A stretch of 46,736 bases of DNA from Candidatus Latescibacter anaerobius SCGC AAA252-E07 (GTDB taxonomy: Bacteria; Latescibacterota; Latescibacteria; Latescibacterales; Latescibacteraceae). Made by a program: the position numbers and the translations under genes. Position 1 is the stretch's first letter. Each line of letters opens with the position of its first letter. The DNA lies in contig AQSL01000157.1 in NCBI GenBank assembly GCA_000403035.1, positions 1 to 46,736 on the forward strand, in the 5' to 3' direction. This document shows positions 1 to 7,604 of this stretch, piece by piece. A model generated the notes under the pieces. It was not told the origin of the DNA, did not search any database, and worked only from the letters and a program-made list of their open reading frames with translations.

Positions 1-95
1 GAAAGAATGGCCTATTTGTCCTCTTGACACTCGTGCAGAATGGAATCATGGCAACACATGTTACGTTATGGATAATGGGGACATCCTAACATCTT
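1..95. repeat. 95-bp exact inverted repeat, left arm
   Basis: Bases 1-95 are the exact reverse complement of 6105-6011. Identity breaks at base 96 (pairs with 6010) and again at base 100. The arm codes for the middle of arylsulfotransferase 1, through the MDNGDILTS segment. It starts exactly at the first base of the window, as expected if the window begins at a contig end that shares an assembly overlap with itself. A real inversion site is the alternative. Confidence 0.97.
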
Positions 96-622
96 TTCGT
101 AACCTTCACAAAATTTGCATCATCGATAAGAAAACGGGTGATATCAAATGGGAATATGGTGGATTAGGAGTATTAGCACATCAACATGATCCCCATCCTG
201 TACCTCCTAATGATAATTTTCTAATATTTGATAATGGGCAACATCGAGCCCTTAACGAAGTGAACTACTCACGCTTAATTGAGGTCAACCCGAAGAATAA
301 GGAAATAGAGTGGGAATATAGAGCTCCTGTTAATATGGATTTCTTTTCTGCAGCCTGCGGCAATTCCCAAAGGTTACCCACCGGGAATACCTTAGTTTGC
401 GAAACTATGGAAGGAAGAATTTTTGAGATAACTCCGAAAGGCGAAATAGTCTGGGAATTCATTAATCCACAATCTGGTGTGGTTGGACCTTTTGGGTCTG
501 TCAACTGGGTATTTAGAGCATATCGCTATGGGCCAAACTTCGAAGGGTTCAAAGGCAAAACGCTCGATCCGGAAAATTTTCAATATTGGAATGGACTCTA
601 TGGTACAGATGCTTTCAATTAA
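2..622 (+). CDS. Arylsulfotransferase-like protein 1, C-terminal part
   Basis: The reading frame is open from base 2 to a TAA at 620-622 and has no start of its own. It begins inside a conserved block (KEWPICPLDTRAEWNHGNTC) and continues with ASST family repeats: a KTGDIKWEYG strand, HQHDPHPVP, IFDNGQHR, QRLPTGNTLV and GEIVWEF. Arylsulfotransferases move sulfate from phenolic sulfate donors to acceptors without PAPS, usually outside the cytoplasm. The missing N-terminal half, with a signal peptide, is on the other strand at 6740-6012, and the 95-bp inverted repeat is the shared seam. Joined, they give 418 aa, matching the 371-aa paralogue at 1643-2758 plus an export signal. The family call is firm; substrate and donor are unknown. 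Confidence 0.85.
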   Translation, partial: KEWPICPLDTRAEWNHGNTCYVMDNGDILTSFRNLHKICIIDKKTGDIKWEYGGLGVLAHQHDPHPVPPNDNFLIFDNGQHRALNEVNYSRLIEVNPKNKEIEWEYRAPVNMDFFSAACGNSQRLPTGNTLVCETMEGRIFEITPKGEIVWEFINPQSGVVGPFGSVNWVFRAYRYGPNFEGFKGKTLDPENFQYWNGLYGTDAFN

Positions 623-723
623 ATAATATAATTCTATATTCTTTTACACAGTTTATTTAATTTGAAAATCTATCCATTAATTATAATTTTTAGTGTAAAT
701 ATTTTTCATATGAGGAGTAAAAA

Positions 724-1548
724 ATGAGTGAAGAAGCAAAAAGATGTATGACATTAATTGAGCAATCAAAGACCGTAATACGTGAAGCATTTGAAAAGTT
801 TGATCCAAAATCTTTGGGTATTACATGGACAGGTGGAAAAGACAGTACCACAAACCTATGGATAATTCGTCAAGTCTGTTTAGAGGATAATGTTGACCTT
901 CCTGTTGTTATGACTATTGATGAAGGTGATGCATTTCCTGAAATTACAGACTTTCTGATACGGATTTCAAATAAATGGAATATAGATCTAAAGTGGTATA
1001 CTAATTGGGACGTGCTTGCCTGCGCTCACAGCCATTTAGGCAATACTGTTCAGGTGAAGGATTTAAACGAAAGGAATCAGTCCGAGCTTGAAAGGATTGA
1101 TTTTAAAGCTGATTCATTCGAATTTGAAGCCGAATCAGAGGCTGGTAATCACCTGATGAAAACAGTCGTGTTTAATAAATTCGTAGAAGAATATAATCTT
1201 AAAGGTATGTTCGTTGCTATTCGTAGAGATGAACAAGCATCCAGAAAGAACGACGAGTATTTTACAGACAAAGAAGGTGGTCATTTAACGCCGGCACATA
1301 CAAGAATATGCCCTATTCTACATTTTAATGAAAGAGATATATGGAATAATACCAAACTATACAATATTCCATTTTGTTCACTCTATAACATAGGTTACCG
1401 CTCCCTTGGAGCAAGAACCTCAACCAACATCTCGGATTACGGGGTACCTGCCTGGGAGCAGGATCTTGAACATACACCCGAGAGAGGTGCTCGAAGTCAA
1501 GACAAAGAAAAGGCAATGGCAAGGTTACGAAAATTAGGATATATGTAA
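724..1548 (+). CDS. CysD/CysH-family PP-loop protein (ATP sulfurylase small subunit or PAPS reductase type)
   Basis: This 274-aa protein has the PP-loop TGGKDS at residues 36-41, an RRDEQASR segment and a C-terminus (PERGARSQDKEKAMARLRKL) that resembles the end of CysD, the adenylyltransferase subunit of CysDN ATP sulfurylase. The wider COG0175 family also includes CysH reductases. No CysN GTPase partner is visible; instead a single-chain ATP sulfurylase lies two genes downstream. A GAGGAG site precedes ATG 724. It sits between two arylsulfotransferase-like genes, so a role in activating or reducing sulfate linked to them is inferred. The CysD-like C-terminus argues for adenylyl transfer rather than thioredoxin-dependent PAPS reduction, but this cannot be settled by eye. 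Confidence 0.8.
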   Translation: MSEEAKRCMTLIEQSKTVIREAFEKFDPKSLGITWTGGKDSTTNLWIIRQVCLEDNVDLPVVMTIDEGDAFPEITDFLIRISNKWNIDLKWYTNWDVLACAHSHLGNTVQVKDLNERNQSELERIDFKADSFEFEAESEAGNHLMKTVVFNKFVEEYNLKGMFVAIRRDEQASRKNDEYFTDKEGGHLTPAHTRICPILHFNERDIWNNTKLYNIPFCSLYNIGYRSLGARTSTNISDYGVPAWEQDLEHTPERGARSQDKEKAMARLRKLGYM

Positions 1549-1642
1549 TTTTTACAACCACTATTATTTTGTATGAATTTATTATTTCATAGCAAGGCTT
1601 TATTTTGAAGTCAAAATAGCTTTATAATAACGGAGAGACTAA

Positions 1643-2758
1643 ATGCATAGTATTCGATATGGGGTAGTTTATAACAACTCCTCAAAAACCTATAACGGCT
1701 ATACTCTTTTTGCCCCATTGGGATGCAATTATACACACTTGATTAACATGCAAGGACAGGTTGTTCATCACTGGGCCATGCCTGAAAGACCAGGCCCCTA
1801 TGGTAAGCTTTTACCCGATGGAAACCTTCTCTATACCTGTAGATTAGATGTTGATAAGAAGAAAAAAGAGGGTGTCCCTGAACTCTCAGGTTTAGGGGGT
1901 GTATTACGTGAGGTGGATTGGGATAACAATTTGCTTTGGGAGTATATTGATCCGTTCATGCACCATGACTTTTGCCGCATGGAAAATGGGAATACCATGA
2001 TTCTCAGATATATTGAGGTGCCCCATGATTTAATGGTTCAAGTTCAAGGTGGAACTCCGGAAACCGAAGACAATGGGAAAATGTGGTGTGCAAGTTTTCA
2101 TGAAGTCACTCCTGAGGGCAAAGTAGTTTGGAACTGGTTGTCGTATGAACATTTAGATCCCGTAAATCACAGCATATGTCCTTTATGTGATCGTCGAGAA
2201 TGGACACATGCCAACACCTGCCTGGTGATGGATAATGGTAATATTCTTACCTCTTTTCGTAACATTAATACTATTTGTATTATTGATAAAAAGACTGGGG
2301 ATATCAAGTGGGAATGGGGTCGTGGTTTAGCAGAACTGGCTCATCAACACGATCCTCATCCATTGCCAAACGGGAATTTTATGATCTTTGATAATGGTAT
2401 ACACCGTGCGTGTAGTGAGATAAATAGCTCTATGGTAATTGAACTTAATCCGAAAACGAAAGAGATAGAGTGGGAATATCGCGGCAATCCGATAACTGAT
2501 TTTTATAGTCCAGCTTGTTCTGGTGCCCAACGACTGCCTAATGGTAATACTTTGATTTGTTCAGCTATGCAGGCTCGAATTTTTGAGGTGACACATGATG
2601 GCGAGATAGTCTGGGATTACATTAATCCATTTTTTGGAAAGATAGAATTTGGAACTGTTAACTGGATATACAGAGCTTATCGCTATGGGCCGGATTTTGA
2701 GGGTTTTGAGGGCAAAACATTTACTCCTGAGAAATTCGATGTGTGGAATAATATGTAA
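1643..2758 (+). CDS. Arylsulfotransferase-like protein 2, no signal peptide
   Basis: This 371-aa protein is a full-length paralogue of the split protein at 6740-6012/2-622. Repeated propeller-blade motifs include NGYTLFAPLGC (18-28), MHHDF (106-110), WTHANT (187-192), HQHDPH (234-239), a GAQRLPNGNTL block and GEIVWDYINP near the C-terminus. The conserved His-rich motifs are what one expects around the ASST active site, where a His carries the sulfate. Unlike its paralogue it starts directly at the domain (MHSIRYGVVYN), so it should be cytoplasmic unless the start is misplaced; a GGAGAG site supports ATG 1643. A cytoplasmic copy between a CysD-like gene and Sat is unusual for a family normally exported. 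Confidence 0.85.
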   Translation: MHSIRYGVVYNNSSKTYNGYTLFAPLGCNYTHLINMQGQVVHHWAMPERPGPYGKLLPDGNLLYTCRLDVDKKKKEGVPELSGLGGVLREVDWDNNLLWEYIDPFMHHDFCRMENGNTMILRYIEVPHDLMVQVQGGTPETEDNGKMWCASFHEVTPEGKVVWNWLSYEHLDPVNHSICPLCDRREWTHANTCLVMDNGNILTSFRNINTICIIDKKTGDIKWEWGRGLAELAHQHDPHPLPNGNFMIFDNGIHRACSEINSSMVIELNPKTKEIEWEYRGNPITDFYSPACSGAQRLPNGNTLICSAMQARIFEVTHDGEIVWDYINPFFGKIEFGTVNWIYRAYRYGPDFEGFEGKTFTPEKFDVWNNM

Positions 2759-2793
2759 AGCTCAAGTGCTTTTTAGCCATAGTTTATTTTATA

Positions 2794-4077
2794 ATGAAAA
2801 AAGTGAAAGAAACGTATATGAATTATGTGGGTCATGGCAGTAAGGAGATTATTGAAAGAGTAATATCTTCACCAATAGAAGCGAAGGAGCGTATTAAGGG
2901 ACTAAAAAGGGTCTCGGTTAATGGACGAATTGCCAGGGAATGTATAAATATTGCTTATGGCTTTTTTTCCCCATTAGAGGGTTTTTTGGGTAAAGCAGAT
3001 ACAAAAGCAGTTTGTGAAAAAATGACACTGGCAAATGGCATACTCTGGTCTATTCCGATTCTGTTTGATATTTCCAGCGAGGAAATCAGAAAGAAGGGAA
3101 TTAAAAACGGTGATGCTATTCTTCTTGTTTATCTCGATAGACCATTGGCTATTTTAGAAGCAGAGAATATTTTTACTTATGACAGGACAAAGCTAATTCA
3201 GGGTGTACTAGGTACAACAGATATAGAACATCCCGGCGTAAGAATGTATAATGAGATGAAAGATACATTCATCGAGGGAAAAATTACATTAGTAAATATC
3301 CCCAAATTTAATCCACCGTTTGATACATTTTGGTATACACCAAGTCAACTCAGAAAAAAGTTTATAGAAAAAGATTGGAATAAGGTAGTAGCACACCAAA
3401 CACGGAATGTACCTCACGGCGGCCATGAATGGCTAATGAAAGGAGCATGGTTTTCCGCCAATGGAGAATTACCTGTGGAAAACTTACAAACAGGAATACT
3501 CGTAAACTGCATCATAGGGCCAAAACGAATAGGCGATTATATAGATGAAGCTATTCTATTGTGCCATCAAACATTACACAATGCCAGATACTTCAGGGAC
3601 GATATACATATGGTCTCTTTTGTTTTATGGGATATGAGATACGCCGGACCAAAAGAGGCGATTTTCCATGCTATTTTGAGGGAGAATTTAGGCTGTACTC
3701 ATCATATGTTTGGTAGAGACCATGCCGGCGTAGGCAGTTACTATGACTCGTATGATGCCCATAGAATATTTGATCAGATTCCTGAAGGCAGTCTTAATAT
3801 CAAACCGGTGCGTATCTTGGAGTGGTGGTATTGCCCAATATGCGGAGAGGTGACTTACTCCGGATTATGTGGTCATAGCAAAGAAAAGCAACAATTTAGT
3901 GGTAGCATGATAAGAAGTATTGTTCAGGATAAGGTAAAACCAACGAGACTAATCTTCAGACCAGAGGTATTTGATAAGTTAATGGAATGTTCTGATAAAT
4001 ACGGCCAAGGTTCTCCTTTTTGCACTGAGAATTACCTTAACGAGAGACAACCCGTATTTGAGCTTCCTGAGATATAA
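2794..4077 (+). CDS. sat: Sulfate adenylyltransferase (ATP sulfurylase, single-chain)
   Basis: This 427-aa enzyme makes APS and pyrophosphate from ATP and sulfate, or ATP from APS in the reverse direction. Signatures are HQTRNVPHGGH at 201-211 (QxRN...HxxH nucleotide motif), GRDHAGVG at 307-314 and a Cys/His metal site (C347, C350, C359, H361) typical of the prokaryotic zinc-containing Sat branch. FSGSMIR near residue 368 matches the conserved C-terminal helix. The start is uncertain: ATG 2794 has no clear Shine-Dalgarno, and ATG 2818 (MNYVGHG) is an alternative. It lies 35 bp after ASST2, probably in the same transcript. No APS reductase or kinase is visible in the window. Confidence 0.95.
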   Translation: MKKVKETYMNYVGHGSKEIIERVISSPIEAKERIKGLKRVSVNGRIARECINIAYGFFSPLEGFLGKADTKAVCEKMTLANGILWSIPILFDISSEEIRKKGIKNGDAILLVYLDRPLAILEAENIFTYDRTKLIQGVLGTTDIEHPGVRMYNEMKDTFIEGKITLVNIPKFNPPFDTFWYTPSQLRKKFIEKDWNKVVAHQTRNVPHGGHEWLMKGAWFSANGELPVENLQTGILVNCIIGPKRIGDYIDEAILLCHQTLHNARYFRDDIHMVSFVLWDMRYAGPKEAIFHAILRENLGCTHHMFGRDHAGVGSYYDSYDAHRIFDQIPEGSLNIKPVRILEWWYCPICGEVTYSGLCGHSKEKQQFSGSMIRSIVQDKVKPTRLIFRPEVFDKLMECSDKYGQGSPFCTENYLNERQPVFELPEI

Positions 4078-4351
4078 TATTAGGCAGTACGCAAAAGATT
4101 CTATCTCAATTTAATTCCTTTGTAAGATAGGTAAAAAAATAGCTTCTCATACAACAAGACATGTTATAAATCAATTCAGCATAGATAAGGTAATGTTTTT
4201 CAAATGACTGTGTTGGATGTTCTTTGAAATCCCATTTTCAAAGCAGTGTTTATAATATGTAATTCATTGTATTTTTTATGTTATAATCACTTTTAGTTGC
4301 ATTTTTAGCTTCAATACCACATTCACAAGCTTCTTTAATAAATATTATAAG
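4078..4351. other. AT-rich intergenic DNA after sat
   Basis: Very AT-rich, with no ORF with a ribosome binding site, no RNA gene and no clear terminator hairpin after sat. It may include the decayed 5' end of the remnant that follows. Confidence 0.5.
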
Positions 4352-4812
4352 GTATACTCAGAAATCCACTTTGTTCTTCTAAATGAATATGGAAACAGGA
4401 TAATAATTAATACTATAGATTACTATCCACTCCATTACGAAGGAGGGAAAAATCAAAGCACTTATCATGGGAAAGAATACAAAGAATATTTTTCAAAGAA
4501 AGGAAGTGTATCCTGGCTAAAAAATACCCTATTAATATATGGATTAATGAGGAAAAGTATAACGAATTAGTTAAAGTTGGTCTATCCGATATGACTCATG
4601 AGGTATTAGCGGGTATGAGAGTGCTTCAATTGAAATGCACTCTGGAACAGAAGAATAGGATTCTAAAACTTTACCCGATAGCTAAATTCGATAGTGCAAC
4701 TACTAAAAGTATTGAGCTTGTTCCAGCTGAGGTAAAGGATAAAATGTTCAATCTGGTTATTAAGAGTGGTAATTTAGATATTATTGATAAATACTTGGGA
4801 AGTGTAAAATAA
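4352..4812 (+). pseudogene. Unidentified gene remnant with a frameshift in an A6 run
   Basis: Two adjacent frames each look protein-like and join if one base is added to the A6 run at 4519-4524. The upstream frame reads EIHFVLLNEYGNRIIINT ... SKKGSVSWL and the downstream frame KKYPINIWINEEKYNELVKV ... IDKYLGSVK. No credible start is found at the 5' end: the frame stays open back to 4256 but in low-complexity sequence. The strong AGGAGGG at 4440 precedes an ATG (4467) that opens only a 17-codon ORF in a third frame. I read this as a 5'-truncated, frameshifted gene; I do not recognise the family. A homopolymer sequencing error could explain the frameshift but not the missing start. Confidence 0.5.
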
Positions 4813-4945
4813 ATATCAATAAGCAGAAGTCTCCTAATAAGAACTCTATAATTTTGCGCTTTATATTATCTGAGTTAAAATTATTTTTCTTGAGTGTTTT
4901 TTGGCGAAATAGTGTTTCAAATTTTCACAAATAGGAGGATTTAAA

Positions 4946-6040
4946 ATGAAGAGTAAAAAGTTGCTCATGAGATTAAGTATTATATGTCTGGTTCAAGTAA
5001 TAATAATGATGGTATCTTGTTCAAGCCCCAAAGTTGAAGAGTCTCAGGAAGTAGAAATACCTGCCGACTATAAAACTATAAACCTTAAAGTAAATTTAAT
5101 AACACCACCAACAGCAGGTTATTGGGAACATTGTTTTAAGCCTCTGTTTGATAGAATAGAGGAATTGACTGACGGCCGGGTAACAGCTACCGTTTATTTT
5201 GTTAACCAATTATGTTCTCCCGTCGAATCGGCTGATGCGGTTAGGGCCGGTATTGCTGATTTTACCTGGACTACTCAGGGTTACACCCCGGGCAAATTCC
5301 CTCTAAGTGGTGTAATGGAACTTCCTTTTCTCATTCCACCTCCAACCGTAGCGATAGGAGGTCCAATATTCGATGAAATCTACAAAGAATTCCCGGAGTT
5401 AAGGGCTGAATACAATGATTACAAGCTTTTATGGCTTCAGTTACACATGGCTGCTGACATTCATTCCAGAGATCCAATCACTAGCTTTGACCAACTCAGG
5501 GGGATGAAGATACTTACACAGCCGGCAGCGTCTAAGATAGAAGTGATGAAAGCACTTGGAGCTGCTCCGTTAAACATGGATACTAATGACTTTTACATGA
5601 GCCTCGAAAGAGGTATGGCAGATGCTGCATTTATTGCTTGGGGTGCCTATGAAGCTGCCCATCTCTATGAACTTACATCATATCACTATCTCATATCAGC
5701 CTTGCCAGTCACTTGTTTCTACGCAATGAACAAGGATACTTTCAATAAGATGCTGCCAAAAGACCAAAAAATTGTAGAAACTGTTTTTGGTTTAGGCGGT
5801 TGGGGTGCCATGCGAGAAACACTTGCCTGGTCGAGATTGAGAGTAATTAACGAACATTGTAAAGATGATACATTCATTGAACCTACGCCGGAGGATATAG
5901 CGAAAAAAAGGGCGCTGGCAAAACCGATATGGGATAACTGGGCGAGAGAGATGGATTCTAAGGGATTACCAGGAACCAAGATTTTAAACAGGGTAATAGA
6001 ACTTGTCGAGAAGATGTTAGGATGTCCCCATTATCCATAA
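4946..6040 (+). CDS. TRAP transporter solute-binding lipoprotein (DctP family), 3' end chimeric
   Basis: AGGAGG at 4933 precedes ATG 4946. A lipoprotein signal ends at C25 (MMVSC). The DctP fold is recognisable: LFDRIEELTDGRVTATVYF, an LRGMKILTQPAASK stretch near 184-197, ALGAAPLNMD and LERGMADAA. In most DctP proteins the residue after GxKI is an Arg that binds the substrate carboxylate; here it is L190. This suggests a ligand other than a simple carboxylate, perhaps an organosulfur compound given the neighbours (inference). The last residues (MLGCPHYP) are encoded in the 95-bp inverted repeat as the antisense of arylsulfotransferase DNA, so the natural C-terminus has been replaced. No DctQ or DctM membrane subunits are visible; they may lie beyond the break. 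Confidence 0.88.
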   Translation: MKSKKLLMRLSIICLVQVIIMMVSCSSPKVEESQEVEIPADYKTINLKVNLITPPTAGYWEHCFKPLFDRIEELTDGRVTATVYFVNQLCSPVESADAVRAGIADFTWTTQGYTPGKFPLSGVMELPFLIPPPTVAIGGPIFDEIYKEFPELRAEYNDYKLLWLQLHMAADIHSRDPITSFDQLRGMKILTQPAASKIEVMKALGAAPLNMDTNDFYMSLERGMADAAFIAWGAYEAAHLYELTSYHYLISALPVTCFYAMNKDTFNKMLPKDQKIVETVFGLGGWGAMRETLAWSRLRVINEHCKDDTFIEPTPEDIAKKRALAKPIWDNWAREMDSKGLPGTKILNRVIELVEKMLGCPHYP

Positions 6041-6740
6041 CGTAACATGTGTTGCCATGATTCCATTCTGCACGAGTGTCAAGAGGACAAATAGGCCATT
6101 CTTTCGGATTCATATGTTCGTGCGATTTCCAACTCCAGACTACTTTGCCTTCCGGTGTCACTTCATCAAATTGATCAGCCCAAATCTTATTGTCATGCTC
6201 CGTGTCTGGAATGCCGCCTTCAATCATGTCCATGAAATTAGATGGCACAGCATAATATTTAAGAACCATGGTATTTCCATTTTTAAGACGGCAAAAGTCA
6301 TGGTGCATGTACGGATCTATATATTCCCACACTACGTTGTTGTTCCAATCCACCTCCCGTATAACCCCGCCCTGACCCGAGAGTGTAGGAGCATCAACAG
6401 CTTTTTTTTGTTCTTCAGAAGCCATACATTGATACAGAAGATTACCATTCGGCAAAAGTTTTCCGTACGGTCCGGATTTAGCAGACATTTCCCAGTGATG
6501 AACGATTCTACCCTGCATGTCAATCAACCATACATCTTTACATCCTAACGGGGAATATAAAGTATAACCACTAAATGCCCTCGCAGGATCCCAATAGGTT
6601 ACACCGAATTGCTTTGTTGGTACTGCATTTGTATCCGCATACGCTGTAGTCAATTGGATAACACTTCCCAAAACCAAAACACCAAACAAACATAATGTTA
6701 ATAAGATGGCGATGAGATTCTTTTTTACTGTTAATCTCAT
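5958..6740 (-). CDS. Arylsulfotransferase-like protein 1, N-terminal part with signal peptide
   Basis: The minus-strand frame starts at ATG 6740 with a clear Sec signal (MRLTVKKNLIAILLTL ... TTAYADT, about 36 aa) and is preceded by an AGGGGGGAAA purine run. It continues through SGYTLYSPLGC, MHHDF and WNHGNTCYVMDNGDILTS, which ends at 6012. The remaining 17 codons to 5958 are antisense of the TRAP gene and have no homology to the family. The real continuation is FRNLHKICII at base 96 on the plus strand. The protein is a periplasmic or secreted arylsulfotransferase-like enzyme of 418 aa once joined. A conserved 116-bp promoter-bearing element lies about 0.5 kb upstream. Confidence 0.85.
   Translation of the reverse strand: MRLTVKKNLIAILLTLCLFGVLVLGSVIQLTTAYADTNAVPTKQFGVTYWDPARAFSGYTLYSPLGCKDVWLIDMQGRIVHHWEMSAKSGPYGKLLPNGNLLYQCMASEEQKKAVDAPTLSGQGGVIREVDWNNNVVWEYIDPYMHHDFCRLKNGNTMVLKYYAVPSNFMDMIEGGIPDTEHDNKIWADQFDEVTPEGKVVWSWKSHEHMNPKEWPICPLDTRAEWNHGNTCYVMDNGDILTSSRQVLLPCLKSWFLVIP
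6011..6105. repeat. 95-bp exact inverted repeat, right arm
   Basis: Exact reverse complement of bases 1-95. Left of it lies the TRAP gene, right of it the N-terminal half of arylsulfotransferase 1. Inverting 1-6105 through the arms makes that gene continuous on the minus strand. Confidence 0.97.
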
Positions 6741-6961
6741 GATTTTCCCCCCTTTTTGATATAATGATGTATTATAGTAATGTATTATTGATATAGCTAA
6801 CCATGAATACTCTAAAAAATATTATTGTCACATGCAATTCTCAAAATGATTGAGATATCCGTAAAGTCAATAAATGATAATGATCAATGTGAATACTAAG
6901 AAAAATATGAATAATAAACAGATATAATGATTCATTTTTTTTAGTATAAAGACAACCCCAT

Positions 6962-7001
6962 ATTATTACGTAGTTATTACGCATATAATATACGTAATAA
7001 T
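6962..7001. repeat. Perfect 11-bp inverted repeat, 18-nt spacer
   Basis: ATTATTACGTA at 6962-6972 is mirrored by TACGTAATAAT at 6991-7001. A further TTATTACG lies in the spacer. It is upstream of the arylsulfotransferase 1 start (6740) and could be an operator for a dimeric regulator. There is no T-run, so it is not a standard terminator. Confidence 0.5.
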
Positions 7002-7083
7002 TGTAATTAATAATATGATTGTATTCGCCTGAAGTAGATTCTTAAGCTGATATATTTCAGAAACATATCCAATATTTCAGGGC

Positions 7084-7143
7084 ATTTTCACGGTATTTTT
7101 CACGGTATTTTTCACGGTATTTTTCACGGTATTTTTTATGGTA
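7084..7143. repeat. 12-bp tandem repeat, four copies plus one degenerate
   Basis: Unit TTTTTCACGGTA (first copy ATTTTCACGGTA), at 7084, 7096, 7108 and 7120, with a degenerate TTTTTTATGGTA at 7132. The period of 12 bp is close to a helical turn. It lies between the 116-bp promoter element and the arylsulfotransferase 1 start, so it falls in the inferred 5' leader of that transcript. Confidence 0.9.
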
Positions 7144-7233
7144 TTAAAAGAACTATTTTAAAATATCCTGGAAATTTCTTTGTTCATAAGACCGCTATTA
7201 TTCTGAAAAAATGGTAATTTTGCTTAAAACAAT

Positions 7234-7349
7234 CAATTTGTCGTGGTTTAGTGTGAAATGGAATTTTCGGCTACAAAAATTAGTCACTTATAACGGGGAT
7301 TTTCAATCCCTTTTTGATACAAGATATTTCTGTGGCTGTCAAGGCCAGG
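7234..7349 (-). promoter_or_regulatory. Conserved 116-bp promoter-hairpin element, copy 1
   Basis: Read on the minus strand it matches 29672-29787 (plus) with about nine substitutions and two single-base indels by my count; the first 34 bases are identical. It contains TTGACA (7342-7337), a 17-nt spacer and TATCAA (7319-7314). These are followed by a hairpin GGGATT-GAA-AATCCC and a second weak stem AATTTT...AAAATT around TGTAGCC. It points toward arylsulfotransferase 1 (start 6740). Sigma-70-type promoter plus structured leader is the simplest reading. Confidence 0.7.
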
Positions 7350-7361
7350 ATTACATAGATA

Positions 7362-7390
7362 TTGACTTTTTAGAAACAATTTGGTATACT
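7362..7390 (+). promoter_or_regulatory. Sigma-70 type promoter of tRNA-Cys
   Basis: TTGACT (7362-7367), a 17-nt spacer and TATACT (7385-7390). The tRNA begins 21 bp after the -10 box, a normal distance for a tRNA promoter with a short leader. Confidence 0.8.
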
Positions 7391-7410
7391 ATTGTTTGTT
7401 ATATTGGATA

Positions 7411-7485
<75 letters not shown>

Positions 7486-7570
7486 CATAAAAAAAATCAT
7501 AATCTTTGAGATTACGTGCTTCGTTATTTTCTTGTGTTTTTACAGATTATTCTTACTTGCACCACTATAG

Positions 7571-7597
7571 AGTATACTTTAAGAGTATACTTTTTTA
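7571..7597 (+). terminator. Probable terminator after tRNA-Cys
   Basis: AGTATACT (7571-7578) pairs with AGTATACT (7584-7591) across a short loop, followed by a T-run to 7597 on the plus strand. It also sits just past the 3' end of the convergent minus-strand gene at 7605, but only the plus side has the T-run. Confidence 0.6.
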
Positions 7598-7604
7598 TCT
7601 CATA

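Noticed and set aside
6057..6548. 163-codon open frame on the plus strand opposite ASST1
   Set aside because: It is antisense to a gene with a signal peptide and strong family motifs, has no ribosome site, and its translation is low-complexity.
6962..7001. Palindrome considered as an IS terminal repeat
   Set aside because: No transposase, no target duplication and no second end nearby.
7084..7143. Tandem repeat considered as a CRISPR fragment
   Set aside because: Units are 12 bp with no spacers between them and no cas genes are in the window.
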